Part shown: positions 28,091 through 37,283 of the stretch, in pieces
How the letters are laid out: each line of letters opens with the position of its first letter
Numbering within the stretch: position 1 is the first letter of the stretch
Assembly (NCBI RefSeq): GCF_002000245.1
Contig: NZ_MTCM01000011.1
Span: 1-64,000, forward strand
Source: Sphingobacterium sp. CZ-UAM
GTDB lineage: Bacteria; Bacteroidota; Bacteroidia; Sphingobacteriales; Sphingobacteriaceae
Direction: 5' to 3'
DNA: 64,000 bases
Notes under the pieces: generated by a model
Database searches by the model: none
What the model saw: the letters and a program-made list of their open reading frames with translations, nothing else
What the model was told of the DNA's origin: nothing
Translations under genes and position numbers: made by a program

Positions 28091-29050
28091 ATGAAAGAAA
28101 TTCAAAAAGGCCAAAACCCAATTTTGGTCATTTTGGCTGCCGGGATGGCAAGCCGTTACGGTTCAGCAAAACAAGTAGAAAGTTTTGGCCCATTTGGCGA
28201 AAAAATTATTGATTATTCTATTTACGATGCCATACGCGCAGGTTTCGGTAAAGTGGTTTTTGTCATTCGCGAAGAGTTTCTGCAGGTCATGAAGGACAAT
28301 GTTGGCGATAAACTTCCTGATTCTGTTGAAGTAGAATATGTCTTTCAGGACTTTGACTTAAGCAAGTTTGGCGTAGATCGTATTGTTGAGCGACAAAAAC
28401 CCTGGGGCACAGGACATGCAGTCATGAGTGCTGAGCATGCAGTAGACCGTCCGTTCTGTGTAATCAATGCCGATGATTTTTATGGCTATGATGCATTTCA
28501 AAAGATGGCTGACTTTTTAAGGGAAAGAGCAACTGATCAGGAGATGGCCCTGGTTGGATTTGAAATAGGAAATACATTGTCTGATTTTGGTTATGTATCC
28601 CGAGGGGTATGCGACGTCAATGATGCGGATCATTTACAGGGCGTAACCGAACGAACCAATATTTATCGTAAGGGCGAAAATATTGTGTATGCGCAACATG
28701 AGAATGAAACAATGCTGCCCGATAATACAAGAGTTTCGATGAACTTCTGGGGATTTACACCTAAAATATTTGAGGTTGCCCGCGCACTGTTTCCCGATTT
28801 CGTCGAACAGAATTATGAAAATCCCAAAGCTGAATTTTTCATACCCGATCTGCCGGACTATATGGTAAAACAAGGTTTGGCGAAGTTCGTGGTGCTTCCT
28901 ACAGATGCGAAATGGTTTGGTGTAACCTATAAGGAAGATAAAGATCAGGTGCAAAAAAGTATCCAACAGTTGATCGATGCTCGTCATTATCCTAGACGAT
29001 TGTGGCCGGTAAAGAAGCTGGTCGACGAGAGTATTTACCTGGATTTCTAA
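28091..29050 (+). CDS. Nucleotidyltransferase family protein (sugar-1-phosphate type)
   Basis: 319 residues with a GT-A nucleotidyltransferase start (ILVILAAGMASRYGSAKQVE), VINADDFYGYDAFQKM for metal binding, and GTGHAVMSAEHAV. Related to NTP_transferase proteins such as GlmU/GalU, but it does not match a specific sugar. The C-terminus ends in YPRRLWPVKKLVDESIYLDF. It is separated from gldN by 186 bp and followed by a bidirectional terminator, so it is likely monocistronic. It may supply an activated sugar for surface glycans. Confidence 0.8.
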   Translation: MKEIQKGQNPILVILAAGMASRYGSAKQVESFGPFGEKIIDYSIYDAIRAGFGKVVFVIREEFLQVMKDNVGDKLPDSVEVEYVFQDFDLSKFGVDRIVERQKPWGTGHAVMSAEHAVDRPFCVINADDFYGYDAFQKMADFLRERATDQEMALVGFEIGNTLSDFGYVSRGVCDVNDADHLQGVTERTNIYRKGENIVYAQHENETMLPDNTRVSMNFWGFTPKIFEVARALFPDFVEQNYENPKAEFFIPDLPDYMVKQGLAKFVVLPTDAKWFGVTYKEDKDQVQKSIQQLIDARHYPRRLWPVKKLVDESIYLDF

Positions 29051-29067
29051 AATAAGTTAGTTTTAAA

Positions 29068-29106
29068 AGAAGACGTATCTGCTTATTGATGGGAGATACG
29101 TCTTCT
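29068..29106. terminator. Bidirectional terminator between convergent genes
   Basis: 13-bp perfect stem agaagacgtatct / agatacgtcttct with a 13-nt loop. A/T-rich sequence flanks both sides (TTTTAAAA on the left, TTGATATAT on the right), so it can serve both convergent genes. Confidence 0.75.
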
Positions 29107-29115
29107 TGATATATG

Positions 29116-30216
29116 TTAATCACTATCCTTCCCCAGGAATTTCGAATAGGTATGTATTAACGGAAAGGCGATGGCTTCCTGTGGAGCATATTTCACATAA
29201 CGTTTGAAATTCTGCCACAGACGCTTTGGAGAATCTGGCCGTGCAAAAAATACTGGAGTCTTGCCTGTTTCAAATCGTTCATCATTAAATCCGAAATTGC
29301 CGGAATACCATACTTCATCAAGCATCCAGTCGGTTTCAAGGTTTTCTGGATACGGAAAAGGAAGTTTACTTTTAGGGAGACCCAGGTTTTCAACCAAGAT
29401 TTTATGCAAAAGTTGGATCCATTTCAGAATGCCGGTTTTTTCATAAATCTGTTGCAGTGCTTCATGATCGATCTGAGAAGCGGTTGCATAGTAAAGTCTT
29501 GCGGAATCACAAAATTGTCGTAGACCTATACCATAAGTAATCAGATGCTTTAAGATATGAATATTGACTTGAAGCAACTGTAGCTCTGCTGCTAATACCC
29601 TGACTGGTACATCATTTATTAGTATGGTTTGTTGCTTTCCCTTATATTCTGTCAAAAGTCTATTGAGATATATTTTCTTTAGGGGACTACGAAAGTCAAA
29701 TGTCTTTTTATGATGTTCGATATGAATGCCCTTCCAGTCATAATCTAAGCTGAAACCAGCGGTATCCTGGAATTTTATTTGGTTCTCTTTTAGAAAATTT
29801 CGTGCTTTTGCATAACCGTCTTCCTCAAAACAGAAATCAACATCGCCACTGATACGATGATTGGACACGCGATAATAGGAGGCTACGCCTTGACCTTTTT
29901 GCAAGATGGGGCGGATACCATGGACACTGAAAGCAGTAAATTGTTCTGCGATTACGCTATTCATTTTTGCGTTGTGGCGTTCAATTTGATCTACCCGTAC
30001 TGCCCATTTTAAGCGTAGCGAGGCTGGTGGAAGTTGACTTTCTTCTAAAAAAGAAAAGCTGTCGTATATTAACCCTTCTATTGTGTGATTGGTCGCGTAT
30101 CGGTATACTTTATTCCAGTCGTCAATAGTCAGTGGCTGATCTAAAGATAAGGTTTCCTCTCCCCATAAACCGATCCGTAACAATTGAAAAAATATACCCT
30201 TTAGTTGGTTGTTCAT
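29116..30216 (-). CDS. Nucleotidyltransferase-fold protein (PF14907-like)
   Basis: 366 residues. The pattern ILQKGQGVASYY ... SGDVDFCFEEDGYAKARNFL is the active-site region of the NTP_transf_5 family, with the DVD acidic pair in place. The rest is helical (LQLLQVNIHILKHLITYGIG). Members are common in Bacteroidota near polysaccharide genes, but their substrate is unknown. It converges on the preceding nucleotidyltransferase gene. Confidence 0.75.
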   Translation of the reverse strand: MNNQLKGIFFQLLRIGLWGEETLSLDQPLTIDDWNKVYRYATNHTIEGLIYDSFSFLEESQLPPASLRLKWAVRVDQIERHNAKMNSVIAEQFTAFSVHGIRPILQKGQGVASYYRVSNHRISGDVDFCFEEDGYAKARNFLKENQIKFQDTAGFSLDYDWKGIHIEHHKKTFDFRSPLKKIYLNRLLTEYKGKQQTILINDVPVRVLAAELQLLQVNIHILKHLITYGIGLRQFCDSARLYYATASQIDHEALQQIYEKTGILKWIQLLHKILVENLGLPKSKLPFPYPENLETDWMLDEVWYSGNFGFNDERFETGKTPVFFARPDSPKRLWQNFKRYVKYAPQEAIAFPLIHTYSKFLGKDSD

Positions 30217-30220
30217 TTAA

Positions 30221-30453
30221 ATGTGCAGCAAAAACAATTTATCCAAAGATAATGATTTTCAAGCGTACTCCTATGGAAGTTTAGATTATACGCTGAATTA
30301 TAACTATAATAAATACACCGGAAGCGGTTACAATGGCTATGGCAGAATAGACTATTATGCGCCGGATTCCTACAGTAAAGTTTTAATGAATTTTTAGAAA
30401 CTTTTGTTGAAGTGAAAAAAGAAGGTGAAGTTGTAAAGGTTAAATTAAAATAG
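30221..30453 (+). pseudogene. Tyr-rich reading frame broken by a frameshift
   Basis: ATG 30221 opens 58 codons with a Tyr/Gly/Asn-rich segment (YNYNKYTGSGYNGYGRIDYY) to a stop at 30395-30397. Just before that stop another frame continues as SFNEFLETFVEVKKEGEVVK and VKLK to a stop at 30451-30453. Joining the frames near 30375-30382 gives a more natural protein end, so a one-base slip is suspected. It starts 4 bp from the divergent gene's start. It may be the remnant of a larger gene; the Tyr-rich part recalls BY-kinase tails but no kinase sequence is present. Confidence 0.35.
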
Positions 30454-30616
30454 ACACCTCGTAATATTGCTCGCAGAACTCTGTTTTTTTGAAACATTGG
30501 ACGGTTTGAACTTATGATCCTTTTTATAAGTTAGATTAAAGCGGCTCTTTCCTTTTTGAATATTTGGATAGATGTTATTTCTTTTTCTATATTTACACCG
30601 AATTATTAATTATGAA

Positions 30617-31183
30617 ATGAAAAGAATTATATTAATTATTAGCCTATTGACATTTGCTTTACAAGGGTTCAGCCAGCAAAATTTTGACCATATCGACGAA
30701 CCTGAATATATCGGGGAGGCGGTATATGTAAAAAACGACGGAATATCTCTTCCGCTTGAAAAGCAAAGTGTGCAAATCAAAAGTAAAGCGAATGCTTCCA
30801 TGTACATTATCGGTATAGGTAAAGTCAAATCAAAAATGGTCATCAAAGGTGCAACTTCTCCGGTAGTAATTCCATCGAATGAACCTGTGACTTTTATCGT
30901 TAAGAGTTTTGATAATAAGTCTGATCCGCTTTCGATTGTGAGCGTTGTTAAATTTGAAACCACTAAAAAAGAACGTAAATTTCAGATAGCTGAGGTCGGA
31001 ACATTTTCAGGGGGATCAACCGGTAACGAAGATTTCGTCGCCTACCAAGCAAAAAAATTTAAAGACAGTTCCTATAAATTGAGCATAAACCGTATGGAGC
31101 ACGGTGAATACGGAATTCTTGTGTCTAACCCCAATGCATTAAACAATAGCAACACAATAATAGCTTGTTTTTCTGTTCAATAA
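30617..31183 (+). CDS. Small secreted protein, unknown function
   Basis: 188 residues from ATG 30617: signal peptide (MKRIILIISLLTFALQGFS), then a beta-rich protein (GKVKSKMVIKGATSPVVIP, FIVKSFDNKSDPLSIVSVVK). No family recognised. The end, GEYGILVSNPNALNNSNTII, suggests an Ig-like or lipocalin-like sandwich but this is only a guess. It is followed by a terminator and stands alone between divergent and convergent neighbours. Confidence 0.65.
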   Translation: MKRIILIISLLTFALQGFSQQNFDHIDEPEYIGEAVYVKNDGISLPLEKQSVQIKSKANASMYIIGIGKVKSKMVIKGATSPVVIPSNEPVTFIVKSFDNKSDPLSIVSVVKFETTKKERKFQIAEVGTFSGGSTGNEDFVAYQAKKFKDSSYKLSINRMEHGEYGILVSNPNALNNSNTIIACFSVQ

Positions 31184-31202
31184 AAAACGAATTTCTTGGA
31201 AT

Positions 31203-31234
31203 AAAAAATGGGAAGCAATTGCTTCCCATTTTTT
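31203..31234 (+). terminator. Intrinsic terminator
   Basis: Perfect inverted repeat aaatgggaagc / gcttcccattt (with central aatt) and a TTTTTT run at its right. It ends transcription of the 30617-31183 gene. Confidence 0.8.
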
Positions 31235-31339
31235 ATTGACAACATTTTGCTTGTGGATGAAAATATGCTAATCGCATAAGCCAATCCCCAATCAGTTTGG
31301 GTGATAGCTGATATGAAAGTTGCTTGATTAAAACGAGTG

Positions 31340-31714
31340 CTATTTTTTATTTGATAGCGATTCAATTAATACTTTTTGAGTAGCGATAAGCTCCTTCTGT
31401 GTTTGTATTGTTTCCTCTTGAATTATTATGTTTTGATTAGTTTGACTCAATTGCAATCTTAAGGAGTCAATCTCATCTTGGTAATCTTTGCTTTCTTCTT
31501 CTCGATATGTTTTAAATGGCTCTTCGTTATAATAGTATTGGATGAAATTATGATTTAAAACACCGGAATAGGCCAGTAGTTTATCAATTGAAAGAGATGA
31601 CTTTTTATAATCGTTACCAACACTTTGTTGGCTTTCATTGATTAAGTCTCCAATCATTTTTTGTGAAAAATTTTTTTTGTCGGCAATCTCTTTTATTTTC
31701 TCTCCAATATTCAT
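31340..31714 (-). CDS. XRE-like helix-turn-helix protein with coiled-coil tail
   Basis: 124 residues. N-terminal helix-turn-helix of Cro/C1 type (IGEKIKEIADKKNFSQKMIG, LSIDKLLAYSGVLNHNFIQY), then a heptad-rich tail (QDEIDSLRLQLSQTNQNIII...QTQKELIATQKVLIES), probably a dimerising coiled coil. Similar small regulators are frequent in Bacteroidota accessory regions. A 14-bp palindrome 22 bp upstream of its start is a candidate autoregulatory operator. Confidence 0.75.
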   Translation of the reverse strand: MNIGEKIKEIADKKNFSQKMIGDLINESQQSVGNDYKKSSLSIDKLLAYSGVLNHNFIQYYYNEEPFKTYREEESKDYQDEIDSLRLQLSQTNQNIIIQEETIQTQKELIATQKVLIESLSNKK

Positions 31715-31735
31715 ACTTATTTATTTGTTGTTTTG

Positions 31736-31749
31736 ACAAAATATTTTGT
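31736..31749. promoter_or_regulatory. Palindromic candidate operator of the XRE-like gene
   Basis: acaaaatattttgt is a perfect 14-bp palindrome, flanked by TTGTTGTTTTG on the left and TGTT on the right. It lies 22 bp upstream of the minus-strand start at 31714. Confidence 0.4.
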
Positions 31750-32495
31750 TGTTAAGTTTTATTTACGTATATTTGATTCGTAATCGGTTTATCTGATTTA
31801 GTCTCAAATATCGAAACGGCAAATTTCAAATGATGCGAGACGTAGGGTTTGCGAACCCCCATGCTTTTTGTATCTTTACAACAAGGAGGGGCAAGCTCCC
31901 CTATTGGAAACTGCGTCTGAGCTCTTTGCCGTGCTTGATATTTGGTGGAAGATAGTGGGGCTTGCCTCTTTATATTTAGAGCTTTCCCTTTCTTTTTCTC
32001 AACGAGACTCCTTTTAATAACTCCAATGCTATTAAATTATGAAACAACGAGAGTCACGAATACATTCATCATCACAACGGCATATCAAGGATCATTGTCG
32101 CAAACATGCAGTCATCTTGTTGATCAAGAACAAGTACTGTCCACCGGAATAGCAGCCAAACAATATTTAAAGCCTACAAAGCCCCATACCTCTGGGTATT
32201 GGTCCTGTAAATAAGAAAAGGCCATATGGCTAATCTTATCACATTGCTATTGTAGGTTTTGCCGGGCTGGACCTTTTAGGTCAATGCGCACTGTTGTATC
32301 CTATTCTTTTAAACTTGCACTTTAAAAATACGGATTTTACTTTGATAAGCAAAGATCTTGAATCGTTTAATATAGATTTTCTATAATTAAAGACCGGATT
32401 TTATTTCCTGACGGATGCGGTATCGTCCATATGTATTCACATGTAACTGTCCAGCACCGTATCTGGGAACCTATTAATAGTTCTATTTATTTACC
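31750..32495. other. Gene-free stretch upstream of susC
   Basis: About 750 bp with no convincing coding sequence. The 90-codon frame at 31942-32214 lacks family features or a good start context. A small hairpin, gggtttgcgaaccc, lies near 31846-31859. This stretch probably holds the long 5' leader and control region of the SusC operon. Confidence 0.5.
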
Positions 32496-32571
32496 GGAGT
32501 GACTCAGGCTAGACCCTGGGACAAAATTGCTGATTCCGATCGGACAGGAATTCTCTTCCTGAAGCCACTCC
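32496..32571 (+). promoter_or_regulatory. Possible folded leader RNA before susC
   Basis: An outer stem ggagtg (32496-32501) / cactcc (32566-32571) encloses three short helices: cagg / cctg (within 32505-32518), the self-pairing tccgatcgga (32534-32543), and caggaa / ttcctg (32545-32560). It ends 16 bp before the first susC ATG, where it could control translation. The fold was made by eye and matches no riboswitch class I know. Confidence 0.35.
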
Positions 32572-32587
32572 ATTAAGACTTAAAAAA

Positions 32588-35500
32588 ATGAGATATTTTT
32601 TTAGGGTAGGAGAGCTCTTGCCCAATGTGAAGACTATGAAACTGTGTAGTGCCCTACTAGCTATCCTATGGTTTTCTATGTTTAGTTTATCGGCTCAGCC
32701 GCCCCGCAAGGACAGCGGGGCCGATGGGCCCCTAATGCTCTTAGGGACTGTGCTGACAACGGACGGTAAGCCGCTACAGGGCGTGTCGGTGCGTATTGAT
32801 GCTCAAAACTTGCGCACATCAACGGACAGAGATGGCGCCTTTGTGCTGCAGGTAAAGAACCGAAACGGTAAAGTGAAATTTACCTATGTGGGATATATTC
32901 CTCTAGAGGCGAACTATACAATCGGGATACCGTTGCATATCCGCCTGCAGACCAAAGACAACCAGCTGGCGGAGGTAGAAGTGGTCTCCACTGGCTATCA
33001 GAAGATCCCAAAAGAAAGGGCGACAGGAAGCTTCGAGTTTGTAGACAACAAGCTGTTGAATCGTAAGGTGTCTACTGATTTTGTCAGTAGACTGGAGGAT
33101 GTCGTGCCGGGGATTTCGTCATCCAAATTGTATCCCGACAACAAAGGAAACCTGTTGAATATAAATGTGCGCGGCGTGAGTACGCTGCGTTCTGAGCGGT
33201 GGCCCTTGGTCGTTATCGATGGTGTACCCTATGATAATAAGGGCGCTGACTTTGGCAAAGGGGCTTTCAATAATATCAATCCCAACGATATCGAAAGTAT
33301 TACCGTACTGAAAGATGCAGCGGCTTCTTCCATCTGGGGAGCACAGTCGGGTAACGGTGTGATCGTGGTTACCACAAAACGGGGAAAATTTAACCAGCCG
33401 GTACAGCTGGATGTCAATGCCAATAGCAGTATCAAAGCAAAGCCTGACCTGTATTACTATCCGCAGATGAACACTGCCGATTACATCGATGCCCAGCAAT
33501 ACCTGTTTGACAAAGGGAAATACAATAGCTGGTTTAGAAATCGGCTCCGCAATCCGCAGCCTGTGCTCTGGTTAATGTACAATAGAAGGAATGGTGACCT
33601 GTCGGAATCTGAGTTTAACGAAGAGATCAACAGGTTGAAACAGCTAGATGTAAGGGATGATTTTCTGCGGTATATCTACCGCAATGCCCTGAATCAGCAG
33701 TACCATGCCCGGCTCCAGAGCGGGGGCGAAAAAGTCAATACGGTATTTTCTGCCGGATATGACAAAAACCTGAATGAACTGATTACCTCATCGTTCAGCA
33801 GGGTGAACCTAAAATCGAATTCCCAATTCAGGCCGGTCAAAAATCTGATGCTGGATATGGGCCTGCATTATAGCGAAATAAAAAATCAGGAATCCCTTTT
33901 GGGGACTGCTTACAACAGGTTGGGCAAGGGCCTGCAAAATTATCCCTATATGGAGCTGGCAGATAAAAATGGAAATCCGCTGGAGGTAAATGTGGGTGGA
34001 TATAATCCTGTTTTCAGGGATACCGTTGCAGGTGGGCGTCTGTTGGACTGGGCGTACAGGCCTCTGGATGAACTGGACGATACCAAAGAAACACAGCATA
34101 TCAGGGAACTTTTTGCCACGACCAATGCCAGTTATAGTTTAGATTTTGGATTGAAGCTGAACTTTTTATACGCTTATCAACGCGCTTCCACGGCGTTGGA
34201 GGCATGGCGTGGAATTGGTTCCATGGCACAGCGCGATTACATCAATCTGTTCGCAAACTGGGATGCTGCTGCGGTAACCTGGAATGTCCCGGTAGGGGAT
34301 TATCGGACCATAGAACACTGGAATAACCAGACGCATCAGGGTAGGGCGACGGCAGAATATGCAAAAAAATGGAACGATCAGCATGAACTGACCTTATTTA
34401 CCGGTGTCGAGGTGCGAAAGATTCAGAAAAATGTGACCTCCAGCCAATACCATGGCTATGATCCGGAAACTGGATCCTTTAAATCCGTTCCCTATGGCGT
34501 ATTGCTGCCCAAATTAAATGGTATAGCTGGCGTAGGCACCATTGATGACCCCAACCGGTATCAACTTTATCGGAATAACTTCCGTTCGTATTTTGCGAAT
34601 ATCGGATACAGCTACCTGGAGAGATATCTGCTGAGCGGATCGTATAGGAAAGATGCTTCGAACCTGTTTGGTGTCCGGAGTAACGACCGTGGCCAGCCAT
34701 TCTGGTCCATCGGTGGCGCCTGGATACTGTCCAAAGAGGCTTTTATGCAACAAAGTCCTTTTGAACTGTTAAAACTGCGCGGTACCTATGGGTATAATGG
34801 CAATGTCAATAACAGTGTCTCGGCATACCCGATCATTTCTATCCAAAATGAAGCGCATTATATCACCAATCAGAATTATGGGATGATCACCAACCCTCCA
34901 AATCCGGGGCTGCGCTGGGAACGGGTGGGGATTACCAACTTTGGTCTTGACTTTGGCCTAAAAGGAAACAGGCTATCGGGAACTGTGGAGTACTACGTCA
35001 AAAATGCAAAAGATCTGATCGCTCCGGATCGTGTTGATCCAAGTACGGGATTTACCACCCTAATGGTCAATAGTGGGAATATCCGGACCAGAGGCTGGGA
35101 TATTTCGATCCATGCAATTCCACTGCGGCACAGGTACTGGACATGGAACAGCAATCTGGTCTTTTCCTATGCCCGTACCAAAGTACGCCATTCATACATT
35201 GAAAATGAGAACGGGAAGGATTTTATCGGTGCGGGGCAATCCAGCGTAGCTACCCCAATCTCTGGAATGGATATGTATAGTCTGCTGGCCTATAAATGGG
35301 CAGGACTGGACCCGGAAACAGGGGAGGCCAGGGCATACCTGAACGGCAAGGTCTCCAAAGATTACAATGCCATTTTAGCAATGAATGTGCACGATCTCGA
35401 AAATCTGGGAAGTACTGTGCCCTTGTATATGGGAAGCTGGCGCAATAGCATCGGCTATAAGACGGTGGAGCTGTCCTGGAATATTTCTTATCAGCTGGGA

Positions 35501-35890
35501 CATAAATTCCTGCGGAACTCATTTGACAACAATCTTTTTCTGAACAGTGATATTGGCCATAAGGACTATGCGCTGCGCTGGCAAAAACCGGGGGATGAGC
35601 TGACCACGGATGTACCGGCATTTAGCTATCCGGCCGATCTGGGGAGCCAGGTGTTCATGCGCTCTTCCGCCCTGCTGGAGAATGGGGGCCAGATCAAATT
35701 GCGGGATATCCGGCTGACAGTGGACATTCCCTCTGCCGCTCGTTTTAAACTGAAAAATTGCAAGGTCTATGCGTATATGCAGCATGTAGGGACAATCTGG
35801 AGGGCCAATAAAAGAGGGATCGATAGCGAGTATGGCTTTAATATACCCGAGCCGATCATGACCTCATTAGGTCTAAGTTTTAATCTTTAA
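32588..35890 (+). CDS. SusC/RagA-family TonB-linked outer-membrane receptor
   Basis: 1100 residues: signal peptide (KLCSALLAILWFSMFSLSA), CarboxypepD-regulatory-like domain (about 50-125, LGTVLTTDGKPLQGVSVRID), TonB plug (PLVVIDGVPYDNKG, IESITVLKDAAASSIWGAQS, NGVIVVTTKRG) and a large C-terminal barrel ending in LGLSFNL. It imports oligomers bound by the SusD partner encoded 11 bp downstream. No TonB-box-rich extension or STN domain is seen. A start at ATG 32636 (MKLCSALL...) gives a cleaner signal peptide than the first ATG at 32588 and is a real alternative. The gene is far more GC-rich than the polysaccharide locus. Confidence 0.9.
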   Translation: MRYFFRVGELLPNVKTMKLCSALLAILWFSMFSLSAQPPRKDSGADGPLMLLGTVLTTDGKPLQGVSVRIDAQNLRTSTDRDGAFVLQVKNRNGKVKFTYVGYIPLEANYTIGIPLHIRLQTKDNQLAEVEVVSTGYQKIPKERATGSFEFVDNKLLNRKVSTDFVSRLEDVVPGISSSKLYPDNKGNLLNINVRGVSTLRSERWPLVVIDGVPYDNKGADFGKGAFNNINPNDIESITVLKDAAASSIWGAQSGNGVIVVTTKRGKFNQPVQLDVNANSSIKAKPDLYYYPQMNTADYIDAQQYLFDKGKYNSWFRNRLRNPQPVLWLMYNRRNGDLSESEFNEEINRLKQLDVRDDFLRYIYRNALNQQYHARLQSGGEKVNTVFSAGYDKNLNELITSSFSRVNLKSNSQFRPVKNLMLDMGLHYSEIKNQESLLGTAYNRLGKGLQNYPYMELADKNGNPLEVNVGGYNPVFRDTVAGGRLLDWAYRPLDELDDTKETQHIRELFATTNASYSLDFGLKLNFLYAYQRASTALEAWRGIGSMAQRDYINLFANWDAAAVTWNVPVGDYRTIEHWNNQTHQGRATAEYAKKWNDQHELTLFTGVEVRKIQKNVTSSQYHGYDPETGSFKSVPYGVLLPKLNGIAGVGTIDDPNRYQLYRNNFRSYFANIGYSYLERYLLSGSYRKDASNLFGVRSNDRGQPFWSIGGAWILSKEAFMQQSPFELLKLRGTYGYNGNVNNSVSAYPIISIQNEAHYITNQNYGMITNPPNPGLRWERVGITNFGLDFGLKGNRLSGTVEYYVKNAKDLIAPDRVDPSTGFTTLMVNSGNIRTRGWDISIHAIPLRHRYWTWNSNLVFSYARTKVRHSYIENENGKDFIGAGQSSVATPISGMDMYSLLAYKWAGLDPETGEARAYLNGKVSKDYNAILAMNVHDLENLGSTVPLYMGSWRNSIGYKTVELSWNISYQLGHKFLRNSFDNNLFLNSDIGHKDYALRWQKPGDELTTDVPAFSYPADLGSQVFMRSSALLENGGQIKLRDIRLTVDIPSAARFKLKNCKVYAYMQHVGTIWRANKRGIDSEYGFNIPEPIMTSLGLSFNL

Positions 35891-35901
35891 TTCATACAAT
35901 C

Positions 35902-37266
35902 ATGAAAATATATCTTTCACTATGCTGCCTCTTTACGCTGCTGTCATGCTGCTGCTGCAGCAAATTTCTGGAGGAAAAGCCGGATATAAAAATGGTGATC
36001 CCAAAGAGCTTGCAAGATGCGGAGCTACTGCTCAATGATTATTCGGCCATGAATACCGGCTATCCGGTATATGGTGAGCTTTCTGCGGATGAATATAGCC
36101 TGTCCACAGAAACATTCGATGGAATGCTGGACTTCCATGGCCGAAGCATCTATACCTGGCAGGATGTCCTATATGATGATGTGAGCCAATGGCAAAGACC
36201 CTATAAAGCCGTATATAATGCCAATCAGGCCCTGGAGATTATTGGGGATGCAAACACTGAAGGACATGCGGATACTGAAAAAAAGAAAAATCTGCGTGGT
36301 ATCGCATATTTTTTTCGCGCATTTGCTTTTCAGCAACTGGCCGAAGTCTTTTCTCCGGCTTACCTGGCAGCTACGGCCCCGACTGAAATGGGGATACCCT
36401 TGCGCTTGAGTCCGGATATCGACGGGAGTTCGGTGCGTGCATCAGTGCAGGAAACCTACGATCAGATTATTCGGGATTATCAGGCGGCTTCCCTTTTCCT
36501 GCCTGTACAAGAGGGGATCAAGGGACGGCCTGCACGTCCTGCGGCCTATGCTGGCCTGGCAAGAACCTATCTGGTCATGGGTAGATATGAGGAAGCCTAC
36601 GCCTATGCCGACTCTTGCTTACAGCTGAGACCGGAGTTGATGGATTTTAATGAGCTCGATGCAACTAAAGATCTACCGATACCAAAATTCAATAGTGAGG
36701 TGCTTTTTGCTGCTGTGTCTGCTACAGCTACCGCCATGAGTCTCGACAACGGTCTGGTGGATAGTGATCTGCACAAGAGCTACTCGTCGCAAGACTTGAG
36801 AAAGCAGGTGTTTTTTAGAGCCAATGCATTCCCGGCAGATACGTATGGTTACAAAGGTAGCTATGACAATGCGATGGCAAACCTGTTTGTGGGGCTCACC
36901 ACAAGCGAGGTATACCTGATCAAAGCGGAGGCAGGGGTGCGGACCGGAAAAATTGATGCTGCATTGACAGCGCTGAATGCCCTGGGGGAAAAGAGGTTTG
37001 TCAGGGGGCAATTTGTACCCGTTGCCGAGCGGGATCCCGCATTGCTGCTACCATTGATTTTAAAGGAAAGACAGCGGGAGCTGATATTCCGTGGTCGCCG
37101 CTGGTCTGACCTCAAAAGATTGAACCTGGAACCCCGGTTCGAAAAAATACTCCAGCGGGAGGTGCATGGCACGGTCTACAGCTTGGAACCAAACAGCCCT
37201 AAATATGCTTTTCGGCTGCCTGAAATCGTGGTCAATAATGGGAAGATCCCACAAAACAAACGTTAA
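35902..37266 (+). CDS. SusD/RagB-family substrate-binding lipoprotein
   Basis: 454 residues; lipoprotein signal with an unusual run of Cys (LLSCCCCSKFLEEKPD). TPR-like helices typical of SusD (WQRPYKAVYNANQALEII, LRGIAYFFRAFAFQQLAEVF) and the C-terminal LILKERQRELIFRGRRWSDL. It caps the SusC barrel on the cell surface. At 454 residues it is shorter than the common 500-600, as in SusD proteins paired with TlpA-type genes. Confidence 0.9.
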   Translation: MKIYLSLCCLFTLLSCCCCSKFLEEKPDIKMVIPKSLQDAELLLNDYSAMNTGYPVYGELSADEYSLSTETFDGMLDFHGRSIYTWQDVLYDDVSQWQRPYKAVYNANQALEIIGDANTEGHADTEKKKNLRGIAYFFRAFAFQQLAEVFSPAYLAATAPTEMGIPLRLSPDIDGSSVRASVQETYDQIIRDYQAASLFLPVQEGIKGRPARPAAYAGLARTYLVMGRYEEAYAYADSCLQLRPELMDFNELDATKDLPIPKFNSEVLFAAVSATATAMSLDNGLVDSDLHKSYSSQDLRKQVFFRANAFPADTYGYKGSYDNAMANLFVGLTTSEVYLIKAEAGVRTGKIDAALTALNALGEKRFVRGQFVPVAERDPALLLPLILKERQRELIFRGRRWSDLKRLNLEPRFEKILQREVHGTVYSLEPNSPKYAFRLPEIVVNNGKIPQNKR

Positions 37267-37283
37267 CGACAAAACAAATAGAA

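Noticed and set aside
31942..32214. 90-codon open frame before susC
   Set aside because: No family features, poor start context, and it lies in a probable leader region.
32496..32571. tRNA gene
   Set aside because: The size fits, but there is no GTTCRA T-loop, the 7th acceptor pair is missing and the arms do not match tRNA geometry.
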